From Linnemannia hyalina (taxonomy: Eukaryota; Mortierellomycota; Mortierellomycetes; Mortierellales; Mortierellaceae), in the NCBI GenBank assembly GCA_019671135.1, contig JAHRHY010000016.1, forward strand, positions 740,501-804,500: a stretch of 64,000 nt of DNA, given 5' to 3'. Under the pieces are notes generated by a model that saw only the letters and a program-made list of their open reading frames with translations, had not been told where the DNA came from and did not search any database. Shown piece after piece: positions 1 to 9,337 of the stretch. Positions within the stretch are counted from its first letter, which is position 1. Every line of letters begins with the position of its first letter. The translations under genes were made by a program, and so were the position numbers.

Positions 1-1124
1 AATGGACCTCAACTTTGGCTTATGTCCACGACAGGCACGCAGTCTTCACCTTTTACAGCACCAGCAAGAACTCCCTTCAATCCACACATCACGTCAAAAA
101 GCTGCATGGAATACTGCCCACTCTGAATTACATGCATGCTCACAAACCCAACCTGTACCAACATGTCTGTGCCGACGATGCGGGCTCGAGAAGGATGATA
201 ACGAATATGTCTGGAACTGTTCCTTGGCACTACCACTGCGATCTGAAAGGGAGGCCATGGTCAAGATTAACGAGTGGGGTGTGCAGGCGACAAACAGATA
301 CAATGCAGCCAGGAAACGGGAACACAAACGAGCGGCTGACAATGGTCATCCAGTGCCGAGACCAGTACCCATACGCTGGCGGGCTCCTTCGGATGTGGAT
401 CATGTACGAGGATTCTCCTCCATCGATGGAGCTCGAGCCGTGCACAGCGGCATTACTGCTCCTGATCGTGGCGAGAAACCCAAGTGGAACGTGTCGGGTC
501 TCTTTCGCGGCATCACTCCCACGAGCATGTTGACTGAATGTTCCGCGGTCTTCCGGACCCCAATGTCCATCGCCAAGACGGTCTTGCACAAGTTTGTTGG
601 CTATCTGAAGACGCAGGCCTCGGGGCTGATATGGAAATCTCGGTGCTCCGCGACGATCGCGTGGGAGTAGACTCAGGGCATCTCTGCTAAGGACAGGACA
701 TCCAATTGCACAGGCCCCCGAGGTGGCTAGGGTCAAGAACATGGTTTCATCACTCGTGATGGTTCTGCCGTGGCGCTTCGCTAGGCACACATGAGGCTGG
801 TACCTGCCCTGGAGCGACCAAGGACCCATGCGCTGCTGACGTGCGTTTGTTGGAGAGATTGATGGGAAGGAGGAGTTTATCAATGATGGAGAGGATGGAA
901 AGAATCCCCTTTATTCGTATTTAGTTTTATGTTGTCTTCCATTTAAACTGTGAAGAGCAGCGACAATTGTTGTGCAGAGCTTGGTTCCATGCGACATATT
1001 GTATTCCGGGCCGGACTGCAACTGGTGGATGGCGCACTGAAGAAATTGGTCTATAGTCCCTTTTAGTTTCAAATGCCTTTGCTGTGCTGTTTGTCAGAGA
1101 AATAAAGTTAGGTACAAAAAAAAA
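1..1124 (+). mobile_element. LINE (non-LTR retrotransposon) 3' end, cut by the window edge
   Basis: The first 670 bases encode, with frame slips, the part of a LINE polyprotein that lies after RNase H. It includes a Cys-rich zinc-knuckle-like segment (CRRCGLEKDDNEYVW) and a conserved tail. The same protein region recurs on the minus strand at 41.3-42.4 kb and, in part, at 34.7-35.0 kb, so this is a repeated family. An untranslated tail follows, with AATAAA at 1101 and a poly(A) run at 1116-1124, which marks the 3' end. Several frames carry parts of the homologous protein, so the copy looks decayed. The 5' part lies outside the window. Confidence 0.8.
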
Positions 1125-1262
1125 GACATGAGCATGGACGTGAGCATGGCGCTCTTGCATGACTGCCTGGTCCGTGAGAATGACGATTAGTTTAAAATGA
1201 AGTCCTTGGTACTTGTGGTCAATCTTTCAGAAATTTAAGTTTATTAGAGCAAAAAGAGGTGC

Positions 1263-2021
1263 TCAACGGGAGTAAGGCGGCAGGGCACCAGAGTTGGGTA
1301 TCTCCACCACCGACTGGACTCTGTTGCGTGTTGACTGCGAAGATGACGAAGGCAACAATGATTCTGAAGCTAAGGCTGAGGATAAAGATGATGGCGGAAA
1401 GTAGACACACGCTGGTAGTTGATGGTGGTGTTGTGGTCCTCTAATATGGTCCTTCACTTGTCCATAGCCTGTAGTTCGCAACAGAGACGACTCTGGAGCG
1501 TCGATTGGAGAGAGCGCAATCTCAGGATTGTCCTGTTCGTCGTGCGGAAGAGCTGCCGAGGGCAGAAGACTCGCTATTGACATCTCCTGTGTCTGTCGAT
1601 ATGGCGGAGGTGGGTTGGTCATTACATTACCGGATTCTTGATCTTCCAGTGTCCTCTTCAGGTGCGATTCGTAGCGAAGTGTGAGAATCGCCTCAATTAC
1701 GACCAAAAGCGATATCGGAAAGGAAAAGCTGACATCAGTCCTGAAAATGTCCCGGTCGTGAATGTATCTGGTGTAGGTCCAGCTTGTATTGATGGTCAAC
1801 CAGACACACGCAAGGAGGATCATCAAGATGGCACGGGTGTATTTGTTGACGAGGCGGTATTGGCACACCAGAGAGAAGAAATAGCTGCCCATAAGGGCAA
1901 AGGAGAGGTATCCGTTGATGCGATCAATGTCATAGACCCGCCGATCATAGACAAGGGATGTGCAGGCTGCCACAGCGAGTAAGAAAATGACGATTCGGAG
2001 GATCCGAAGAGGAGATGCCAT
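1263..2021 (-). CDS. Four-TM membrane protein with cytosolic PPxY motifs, function unknown
   Basis: A single open frame of 252 residues. Four hydrophobic segments fill the first half (about residues 6-24, 38-58, 63-80 and 98-114), a layout like MARVEL-type tetraspan proteins, but I cannot assign a family. The second half is hydrophilic and Ser/Pro-rich, with two Pro-Pro-x-Tyr motifs: PPPPYR near residue 140 and LPPYSR at the very C-terminus. PPxY is the ligand of WW domains, such as those of Rsp5/NEDD4 ubiquitin ligases, so the tail may be an adaptor or ubiquitination signal (inference). The ATG was chosen because it starts just before the first TM. The next gene upstream is also on the minus strand, 421 bp away. 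Confidence 0.6.
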   Translation of the reverse strand: MASPLRILRIVIFLLAVAACTSLVYDRRVYDIDRINGYLSFALMGSYFFSLVCQYRLVNKYTRAILMILLACVWLTINTSWTYTRYIHDRDIFRTDVSFSFPISLLVVIEAILTLRYESHLKRTLEDQESGNVMTNPPPPYRQTQEMSIASLLPSAALPHDEQDNPEIALSPIDAPESSLLRTTGYGQVKDHIRGPQHHHQLPACVYFPPSSLSSALASESLLPSSSSQSTRNRVQSVVEIPNSGALPPYSR

Positions 2022-2442
2022 CTGGAGTGTTGTGTTATCGCTGTTGGAGCAGTTTTGTGTTTGTTTTTGGCGTCTGCTATAATGCTTCCGGAGGTTTCTT
2101 TGAAAAATTGTGACTCGTCAAGGTGATGGAGAGGTGAGCTGCTTGGCGACGGTTAGTTGGGCGTGCGAAGGAACAAGAAGGAAACAAAAAGAGGCACGAG
2201 CGTGGGGAAGAATAATAATAAATAAAAAAATCCTGCGATGCGATTCCAATGCGCACCGTACGACTTGTGTGCAGTTCGTTGGCCCTTCTTATTTGTATAT
2301 TCCAGTTTCTACCTTACTATGAAGGTTGTGCATGGCTGTGGCTGCCAGCCCTCGAACAAACACAAAAGAACACTCATGTTAGTTTCAAACGAGGACGTTC
2401 TCTGTTGACATGATCAAGTTTATGTAGATTCATGGTATTCTT
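2022..2442. other. Intergenic, 3' flank of the ZIP gene and promoter of the four-TM gene
   Basis: There is no convincing ORF or RNA gene. It contains A-rich runs near 2190-2232 that could serve as promoter or terminator sequence for the two flanking minus-strand genes. Confidence 0.4.
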
Positions 2443-3834
2443 CTATTCGTTCAAGGCAATGATGGTCATCATGCCTACACCGATCAGCATGGCAACGATT
2501 TCGGCTCCAAACTGCCTGGCATCCTTGGCAAACTTGCCCGAGACGGTCAAGAGCTCGGGGATGACGCCGACGGTGGCAATGTATAAGAATCCGCCCGCAG
2601 TGAATGGGATCACAAGGTCGCCTGCGCGCATGGGGATGCTCTCGAACCCAAAAAGCGCCAACTTTTGATCCTCCAAGGCTTGGTCGGCGCCGTCTCCAGA
2701 CTTGCTCAACTCCTCAATCGCAATTCCAGCCAATGTGCCCAAGTACGCTCCAATGGCGGTGATAAATTGCGACAGCATGGCCTTGCTCCGAGGAAAGCCC
2801 GACTGGATCAAGATAGCATAGTCGCCAACCTCGTGAGGGATCTCGTGGAAGAAGACGGCTACGGTGGTGGTGGCTCCGATGGCTGGAGAGGTGTAAAAGG
2901 AGGCAGCCATAGCAAGACCGTCGGTAAAGTTGTGTGTCGCGTCCGCAATGAGATTCAGGTAGGCAGACAACTTGATGCTGTTCGAGATCTCCTTAGGCTT
3001 CTCTGCCACCTTTTTATCCTCCTTCTGCTCGTCCTTGTCCTTGTTGGTGTTCTTGCGCTGGCGAAGAGTCGCATCATTGTCCTCGTGTTTATGTTCGTGC
3101 TTGTGGTCGTTATCCTGGTCGTGGTGGTGGTGGTCCTTGACGGTGTTGTCATGATCATGGCCATGGCTATGGCTGTGTCCTCCTTCGCCTCCACTGACAA
3201 CGCGCATCACCTTGTCGATACAGAAGAAGATGAAGAATCCGACAAAGATGCTCAGACCGACGAACACGTTCTTCTTTTCGTTGACGGCGACTAATTCGCC
3301 AGTGTGGACCTCGCCCAGGAACGAGTGAGGCAGGAGATGCAGGAAGACGTCGCCAAGGAGACCGCCGACAGCGAATGCGACGAGGGTGTTGAGCGACTCG
3401 GGCTTGATATCTGGCGGGACAAAGTAGAGGAGCAGGTTGGGAATGATCGAGATGTAGGTGGTGCCGAGGAGAGAGTTGACCATAGGTGAGCCGGGGAAGA
3501 GAAAGGCAAAGAGGGCTTTCATGCGACTGTTGGTGGCGGATCCTGGCAGGTCCCCGTGTTCGACGTTTGATCCAACGAGGTTCCCATCTTTGTCATAGAC
3601 GGGCTGGGCGTGAAAGAGAGTCTCCTCCTTCTCACCGGCTTGAGCGGCCTTGTGGAAGGGACAGTCGCCGGGGTTGGTGGGATCAGCGTGAGCGTGGACG
3701 CTGTCCTTTGGGATCTGGTTGTTGTTGCGGTGATGGTTTCCATGGGCGGAGACGAGCGAGACGATGGCGAGGGAGATTGCGACGGCGGCCAAGAGGCGGA
3801 TGGCTCGCGGCCTGTTGAACTTGATGGTGGCCAT
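2443..3834 (-). CDS. YKE4: ZIP family zinc transporter, LIV-1/KE4 (SLC39A7, yeast Yke4) type
   Basis: 463 residues with no intron needed. It starts with a signal-peptide-like hydrophobic stretch (about 10-30) followed by a His-rich segment. TM helices then frame a long His/Asp/Lys-rich cytosolic loop (about 215-285, HSHSHGHDHD and similar), the usual zinc-sensing loop of the family. The metal-site helices are clear: HNFTDGLA near residue 300 and HEIPHEVGD near 330, the latter diagnostic of the LIV-1/KE4 group. C-terminal helices complete the ZIP fold. Yeast Yke4 sits in the ER and moves zinc between cytosol and secretory pathway; the same role here is inferred from family. No key residue appears lost. 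Confidence 0.92.
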   Translation of the reverse strand: MATIKFNRPRAIRLLAAVAISLAIVSLVSAHGNHHRNNNQIPKDSVHAHADPTNPGDCPFHKAAQAGEKEETLFHAQPVYDKDGNLVGSNVEHGDLPGSATNSRMKALFAFLFPGSPMVNSLLGTTYISIIPNLLLYFVPPDIKPESLNTLVAFAVGGLLGDVFLHLLPHSFLGEVHTGELVAVNEKKNVFVGLSIFVGFFIFFCIDKVMRVVSGGEGGHSHSHGHDHDNTVKDHHHHDQDNDHKHEHKHEDNDATLRQRKNTNKDKDEQKEDKKVAEKPKEISNSIKLSAYLNLIADATHNFTDGLAMAASFYTSPAIGATTTVAVFFHEIPHEVGDYAILIQSGFPRSKAMLSQFITAIGAYLGTLAGIAIEELSKSGDGADQALEDQKLALFGFESIPMRAGDLVIPFTAGGFLYIATVGVIPELLTVSGKFAKDARQFGAEIVAMLIGVGMMTIIALNE

Positions 3835-4209
3835 GGGTATGATGTTGTCCTACGAAGAAGGGATTGGATGGGGATGATGATATGATCAGGATGAGTATGA
3901 AGGTCCTCTGTTCAGTTTGATTATGTCAAGGCCGAACGCGTTGTTTGTCGCTGCTGTTGTTCGTTATTCGTTGTTGAAGGCGAGAAGACACAAAGGTTGG
4001 AATTGAGATGCAAGTACCTTGTTCTTCCTGTTTGTGTACTATACAAAGGGAAGGAAGGAAGGAAGGAAGGGGACAGAGGGGCAAGGAAGGACGAACAAGC
4101 AAGAGGGGAAAGCGAAAGAAAGGGGCGTGGGGATGGACGGACGTGGACGCCAAACGACTGGATACCACTGTTGAGTCACGTGGAAGACGACCTTACTTCT
4201 CTGTACGAC
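3835..4209. other. Intergenic, promoter of the ZIP gene
   Basis: No gene seen. It holds a purine-rich stretch with a short GGAA array (about 4048-4072). Confidence 0.4.
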
Positions 4210-4237
4210 TCAACGTCTGAGAAAAAGAACGTGGTGC

Positions 4238-4452
4238 CCTTTCCTCCACAACTCACCCTCCATCGCCATCGACACCCTAATCTCTGACGCCGAAATCAGA
4301 TCCACCACTATCCCATGTCGGTCAAGTATCCCAAACACCCCTGCCAAAAACCCACTCGACAGCGACCTCTGAATCGATTGGGCCATCAACATCCAAATGT
4401 TATCCTTAACATATGGGTTGGTCGCAGTCGTGGTTGATTTGGTTTTTAACGT
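4238..4452 (-). pseudogene. Aspartate kinase fragment, first ACT domain only
   Basis: On the minus strand a frame of about 70 codons reads TATNPYVKDNIWMLM, then SSGFLAGVFGILDRHGIVVD, then LISASEIRVSMAM. This is the start of the first regulatory ACT domain of fungal aspartokinase (Hom3 family), whose usual form is a TAVTIKDNI-type strand, then a GFLA-x-IF-x-ILD-x-HGIVVDLIST-type helix-strand unit, then EVHVSMAL. Nothing of the kinase domain or second ACT domain is visible within 1 kb on either side. The reading frame runs into unrelated sequence after SMAMEGEL. I read it as a decayed, partial copy of a gene whose functional version must lie elsewhere. Confidence 0.7.
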
Positions 4453-5203
4453 GACGCAGAATTGTTACATTTGATATGTTGTCTTGTGCTGCAGTAAGGT
4501 GGTCGAGACAAATGTCCTGCACAGCTTTAATCAACTCAATCGATCTTAGTACTTATCCTGATGCTGTGACCTTAAAAAGTCTATCGATTGTTCCAATACA
4601 TGAATCGTTGAGAGATGGAGCAGGGCGTGAGTTGGTTTCAACATGTCGAAAAACGAGGCACCGCATTGGCATGCCTCAAGTGCATAAAAAGAGATAAAGA
4701 TATCTGATATCCATCCAATAACCATTCATTGAGATGAACTCATTGGCCAGGCGAAGGCACAGTCCATCTAGCCACAGTGCGACAGAGAGATGAAGGAAAA
4801 CATACCTGTTGGACTTTGCCTCGCTACTTCGACCCAAGCAGACAACCGCTACCCTGTTTGTCACAAGGTAGAGAGAAACCCAGTTCATGGTTGAATCTTG
4901 GTTTGGAGTGATATTGACATATCGTCATCAACAGAATCGTCTTTTTTTTTCAACGCGTCGTGATCCTCAGAGGAAATGCCGTAGCCCACGAAGAGAAAGC
5001 GGAGGAAGGAAAAAACCCTCCAGGAAGATAGACCGTTTTTCCGGCTATGATCACGTGCATCGAAAAAAAAGAATGGCCATTTCCACTCCTCTCTACTCTT
5101 TCTTTTCTTTTTTCTTTTTCTTTCTTTCTTCTTCTTGCATACATTCACATACGCTCCAACTCCTTTTCTTACACACATACAACACCACACACACGCACTT
5201 AAA
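4453..5203. other. Intergenic, promoter of PMP3
   Basis: No supported gene. The last 150 bases are a pyrimidine-rich CT tract (5090-5170) followed by CACACA, typical of the leaders seen before several genes in this window. I saw no further aspartokinase pieces here. Confidence 0.4.
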
Positions 5204-6091
5204 ATGGCCAACCTCAGCGGCGCAGACATCTTCCTCTTTATTGCCGCCTTCTTTCTTCCTCCCCTCGTAACGTATCTCGTTTCCTACTTATTCTCTCTAT
5301 TCGCCGCTCGTTATCGTATAAGCTGCTCGTTGCTCGCTACGTACTAACGAAACCGTAATCTAACATATCTCTTCGTTTCTCGCGGACCTCGCTCTCCCGC
5401 GTCTGTTTTGTTGGTTTGTCCCTGGTGACTTTATAATTACCAGGCTGGTAAGAAGATACACCCTTTGCTGTATTGTGTTTTCTAACTCTGCTAGCATTGT
5501 CATTGCTGTTGTTCCCCTGTAACCAAGTTGCTTCTCTCCCTCTCCTTTACTCTTACATAGTTGGTCTGAAGCAAGGATGCGGCGCTGACTTTCTCATCAG
5601 GTACACGAGTCGGATAATATACAACAGGATGACAACGACGACTACAAGAGTGACAGTGTGGGCAATAAAAGACAATGTAGCAGGAGAGGGCAGGGCAGTG
5701 ACGAAGTGAAAATGTAATAATGACGGAATGTTCCCTGTAGCCATATTATGATGGGTGCAACAGAATATCCCGCATGTGAAATTGTGCACCTCTTGTGTTT
5801 CCTCACCTAGTTTGGCTTTTATTGGCGTTGTTTTTTACGAAGTAACTGGCCTCTCGTACTCTTCTCACATTCACACTCGTACTTATTACACTCATAAATA
5901 GCATCGGATTGACTCTCCTGGGTCATGTTCCTGGCATCGTATATGCCTGGTATATCATCTACAAGAACAGAGACGACCCCAACGTGAGCCACCGCCACGG
6001 ACGCACCTATGTTGCCGTGCCCCAGCAACAGCAGCAGCAACAGCAGCCGCCACAGCCTCAACACTACCAAGCGACTGCACCAGTCAACTAG
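5204..6091 (+). CDS. PMP3: PMP3/UPF0057 proteolipid, four exons including a 4-nt micro-exon
   Basis: Small two-TM stress-induced membrane protein (Pmp3, plasma membrane potential modulator). Exons are 5204-5266, 5444-5447, 5561-5600 and 5902-6091, giving 98 residues. Exon 1 gives the first TM ending in FFLPPL; exon 3 gives GLKQGCGADFLI; exon 4 gives GLTLLGHVPGIVYAWYIIYK and a Gln/Pro-rich tail. The family consensus needs two residues between LPPL and GLKQGC. The only join that restores them in frame uses the 4-base exon GCTG at 5444-5447, preceded by an AG acceptor and followed by gtaaga, yielding LPPL-AV-GLKQGC. Without it the frames of exons 1 and 3 do not match. The total of 297 nt is divisible by three. 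Confidence 0.88.
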
Positions 6092-6608
6092 GCAATTACG
6101 AAGGAATTCAAGGCAGACCGGCTGACGCGCTCTTTGGGCTATCTCCTCCTCTCTCTCTCTCTCTCTCGCTATTCTTGCAGGAATCTATAATAATAAAAAA
6201 CAACAACAATAAGAAGATGTGGTAATGTGGTTGCGGATGTTCGTTACAAACCGTAGCATATGCCACATACAACAGAAATGGGATAGATGCTAAAGAGGAG
6301 AGAAAGCGTGTGTATGTGTATGTGACTGGTCCTAAAAAACGCCACCAACCAACTCGTTGCTCTGTGCACTCTTACTTCCCTTCCTCCCCTCTCTCTACTC
6401 ATTCCTTCTTTACCTCTTACTCTCAATATATCTCTCTCTCTCTCACACACACACACAAACTCATTCCACACTCACTCATTTACTCGCTCACTCACTCTCA
6501 TCGGCAAACTCTCAATCCTCCATCCATTCACGTTCTTTTCTCCCTTGGCACCTTTCTTTGAGCCCAATTTGAACTCACACAGATTACATGCATCAGGAGG
6601 AGACGACC
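6092..6608. other. Intergenic between two plus-strand genes
   Basis: Contains a CT dinucleotide run near 6150, and pyrimidine-rich and CACACA stretches around 6360-6520 that look like a promoter/leader. No gene seen. Confidence 0.4.
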
Positions 6609-8703
6609 ATGGCTGCCCAGAACCCCTACAACAACAACCACCATTATCACTGCGACGTGGATGGCACCGACAATAGCGACGTCAACACCTGTCCACCGCT
6701 ATCTGCTGCCTCAAAACCCCTCTTACCGATCATATCCTACGACATGACAGACCACGAAGTCATTCTAGAAGTAAGTCTTTGACTCCACGTCGTTGTAATT
6801 ATTACTTGATCCGCACCTGAATTCGCAGCACATGTGACAGTCACCGTTCTAGCGTTCATCTTGTGGCGACAGCTCGAAACAAAAGTAGAAACATACGAGG
6901 GACTTCCGGCACCATGTGTAGACGACTGTTGCTTACTTCACCCCGTGATCAGTGATATTACATGCAACGCCATCAGCACTGATATAAAGTTACTATCAAG
7001 CAAGGTAACTTGTGTGATGCAATAATGAATAGCTAGGGCTGTTGTTAATATCCAAGAACCTAGCACTCATAAGGTTAACATCCATATGTTAGTTTGAGAC
7101 GCCAAGGTCACGGCGGTTGTTGTTGCAGTTGGATCCAACAGTAAAGATAGAACCTGGACTGGAATACTCAAAAGAGGAATCGAGCACATCAGGATCCTCC
7201 CTAGTGTCGGAATCAGGCTCTTTCTTTTGTCCAGTGCAGGGATGTCTGACAACCATATCTAACACAACTATCCCCACAAGCATGGAGTTCATTGCCACGG
7301 TGGCGTATCACATAAGCACCCATGATTTGAGCGAAGGAGACACAGAGGTAGTTGGTGGTGTTTTATTCCAACCGCTGGTGAAATTATTTTGGTACCTGGA
7401 TAACCAATTAGCGCAAATGATCTCGTGCGATATTATTTGTCCTTACCCGATAGAGAGTTCTGATGATCTATCTCGCTAAGCCCTGGAAGAGACCCGTCAG
7501 GCCAAAGGCATAGGATGTAACTGCTACGCAACTCAATAGTACGTTTATATAAGTGTTTTTTGAATTTTCATGTTGAAGTTCAGTGATTATGAGTGTAACT
7601 TGACGGCCTACCTACTAAATAGATTTCACTATCCTCGATTGTACTCCATAGTCAAAACACTGATGCTAAATCTCCATGCCTACTGGATACTCAACGCAAA
7701 AATGAACCACGACCAACGAGAACCATCACATGTATCAACAACTGCTTTGACTCGCTCAGCGCGAAAGAGGGTAACATCACGAGCACGAATCCATATCATC
7801 CCATCTTCCTCCTCAACAACCTCCCCACGTTCCACACCGGCGGTTCGTCAGATGCGAGTTGCTTCAACGAGTTCGGTGACTCAACTCTCGGATCCGCTCG
7901 AGGCAATACCATCGGCCACGCCCTTCCAACATCCCGCGATCGAGACTACAGCCGAGAGTACCCAGACATACCCCGCTCAAGAAACTATTGCCACTTCAAC
8001 ATCTTTTGTCAGGAGGAGTCCACGTCGGGAGAGGTATTGCCGCAATGAGAGGGACTCTTCGAGTTCGCCTGTTCGCCGGGGACGGTTAAGACGCCCCGCG
8101 CCTTCGAATAACAGCAATCACAGTGGCAATGAAAACGTTGGTCCTGTCAAGAAGCGGCAGCGCGATGGCCGTCCTTTGCGAATTGATGTCTCAGAGGACG
8201 ACGATGGTGCAGGAACGGGGATGAGGACAGGGAGTGCTCATGGTTCGAGGCGTGGTCGATTTCAAAGCCGAGGACGGGCGACTGTGAGGAGCAACGAGAT
8301 GCAGCCAACATGGTGGAGCAGTCGATCTAGGAGCAAAGCCAAGACGGACATAAACGCGACTGGGACGGCGTTGAGGCGAAGCGCGCGTTCACGGAGTAAA
8401 CCCAGACCATTTAGGAGTACGAGGATGAGTGAGAACCAGCTATCTGGTCCCTGTAAAATCGAAACCCCAAAGGATCCCTTCCACAGCAGGCCTAGGATGG
8501 ACGACTACGTCCAAGTACTTCTGGAAGGCAGCGAAGATGATGAGGAGGACGGCATGATCGACTACTTTTTGTACTCTGCTGAGGCCAGGAAGAAGATGGC
8601 TAGGCAGCAGATACAAGCTGCAGAAAGCTCTTCGTCCTCCACCTCACCTCCAAACACAAGAGTGGTTACCGATTCCATTCTGCCAGATAAGGCCTTATTT
8701 TAG
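6609..8703 (+). CDS. Unrecognised multi-exon gene with a C2H2-like motif and basic Ser/Arg-rich half
   Basis: Not recognised. A phase-consistent start is exon 6609-6770 (canonical gtaagt donor), 6873-7004 and 7129 to about 7347. It encodes an Asn/His-rich N-terminus, then an acidic stretch, then CPVQGC followed about 25 residues later by YHISTH, a possible atypical C2H2 zinc finger. The following long frame (7570-8703) encodes a basic, Arg/Ser-rich low-complexity region resembling nuclear or RNA-associated proteins, and an acidic C-terminal segment (LLEGSEDDEEDGMIDYF). The junction between 7347 and about 7700 is not resolved. The span could therefore be two genes, the second starting near the ATG at 7702. 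The stop at 8701-8703 is firm for the last frame. Confidence 0.45.
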
Positions 8704-9337
8704 TGTTTCTCGCTCCTTTTTTTTGTAGTCATCAATAACGAAGATAAAAAGCAACCGCTTGGTTTTATTTCGTTTAAGGAGCAAGTGTGTGTAAGTGCGA
8801 AATAGAAAAGGAAGAAAAGAAGGGGAGAAAAGAGAAAGCGGGTATTTTCTGGAGAAAGAAAAGCTCGGACTGTTTGTGTGCATGGCCAAGCCACCTAAAC
8901 AAGATCCGAGGTGCGTGTCTTAGTCTTAGTACCTTTTTCCCCCTTACCTTCTTGCCCTGTCCTGGCTTGTCTCGTCTTGTCTTTGTCTTGTCTTGTTCCC
9001 TCTCCCGCCCTTGCGCATACATCCATTGTTCATCCACAACTCATATCATTCCCCTTCTTATCCTTCCTCGCCCAGCCCCTCAATGTTCTAGACCCGGCCA
9101 GCACCACCCCGTTCACACTCACTTACTCACTCATTCTCACTCCCACTAAACTCACACCTCCACTCTCTCCATTTCACTCATCATCGACCACCGACTGAAC
9201 CACGCCATCCCGCGACACAGGTCCGTCCTCACACAGCAACCAAAATCACATTCCACAACATCAACATCGTCAGTCACCCTGTATACAAGTCTCAACCTAA
9301 CCAATCTCTTCTTCTATATATTCCATTCGTAGCTGCT
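8704..9337. other. Intergenic, promoter of the PPR gene
   Basis: No gene seen. It contains CTTGTCTTGTCTTGT-like repeats near 8965-9000 and a CACTCACTCACTC stretch near 9115-9140 shortly before the PPR start. Confidence 0.4.

Noticed and set aside
2665..3294. 209-codon plus-strand ORF opposite the ZIP gene
   Set aside because: It is the antisense shadow of the conserved ZIP coding sequence; its Val/Leu runs mirror His codons of the transporter.
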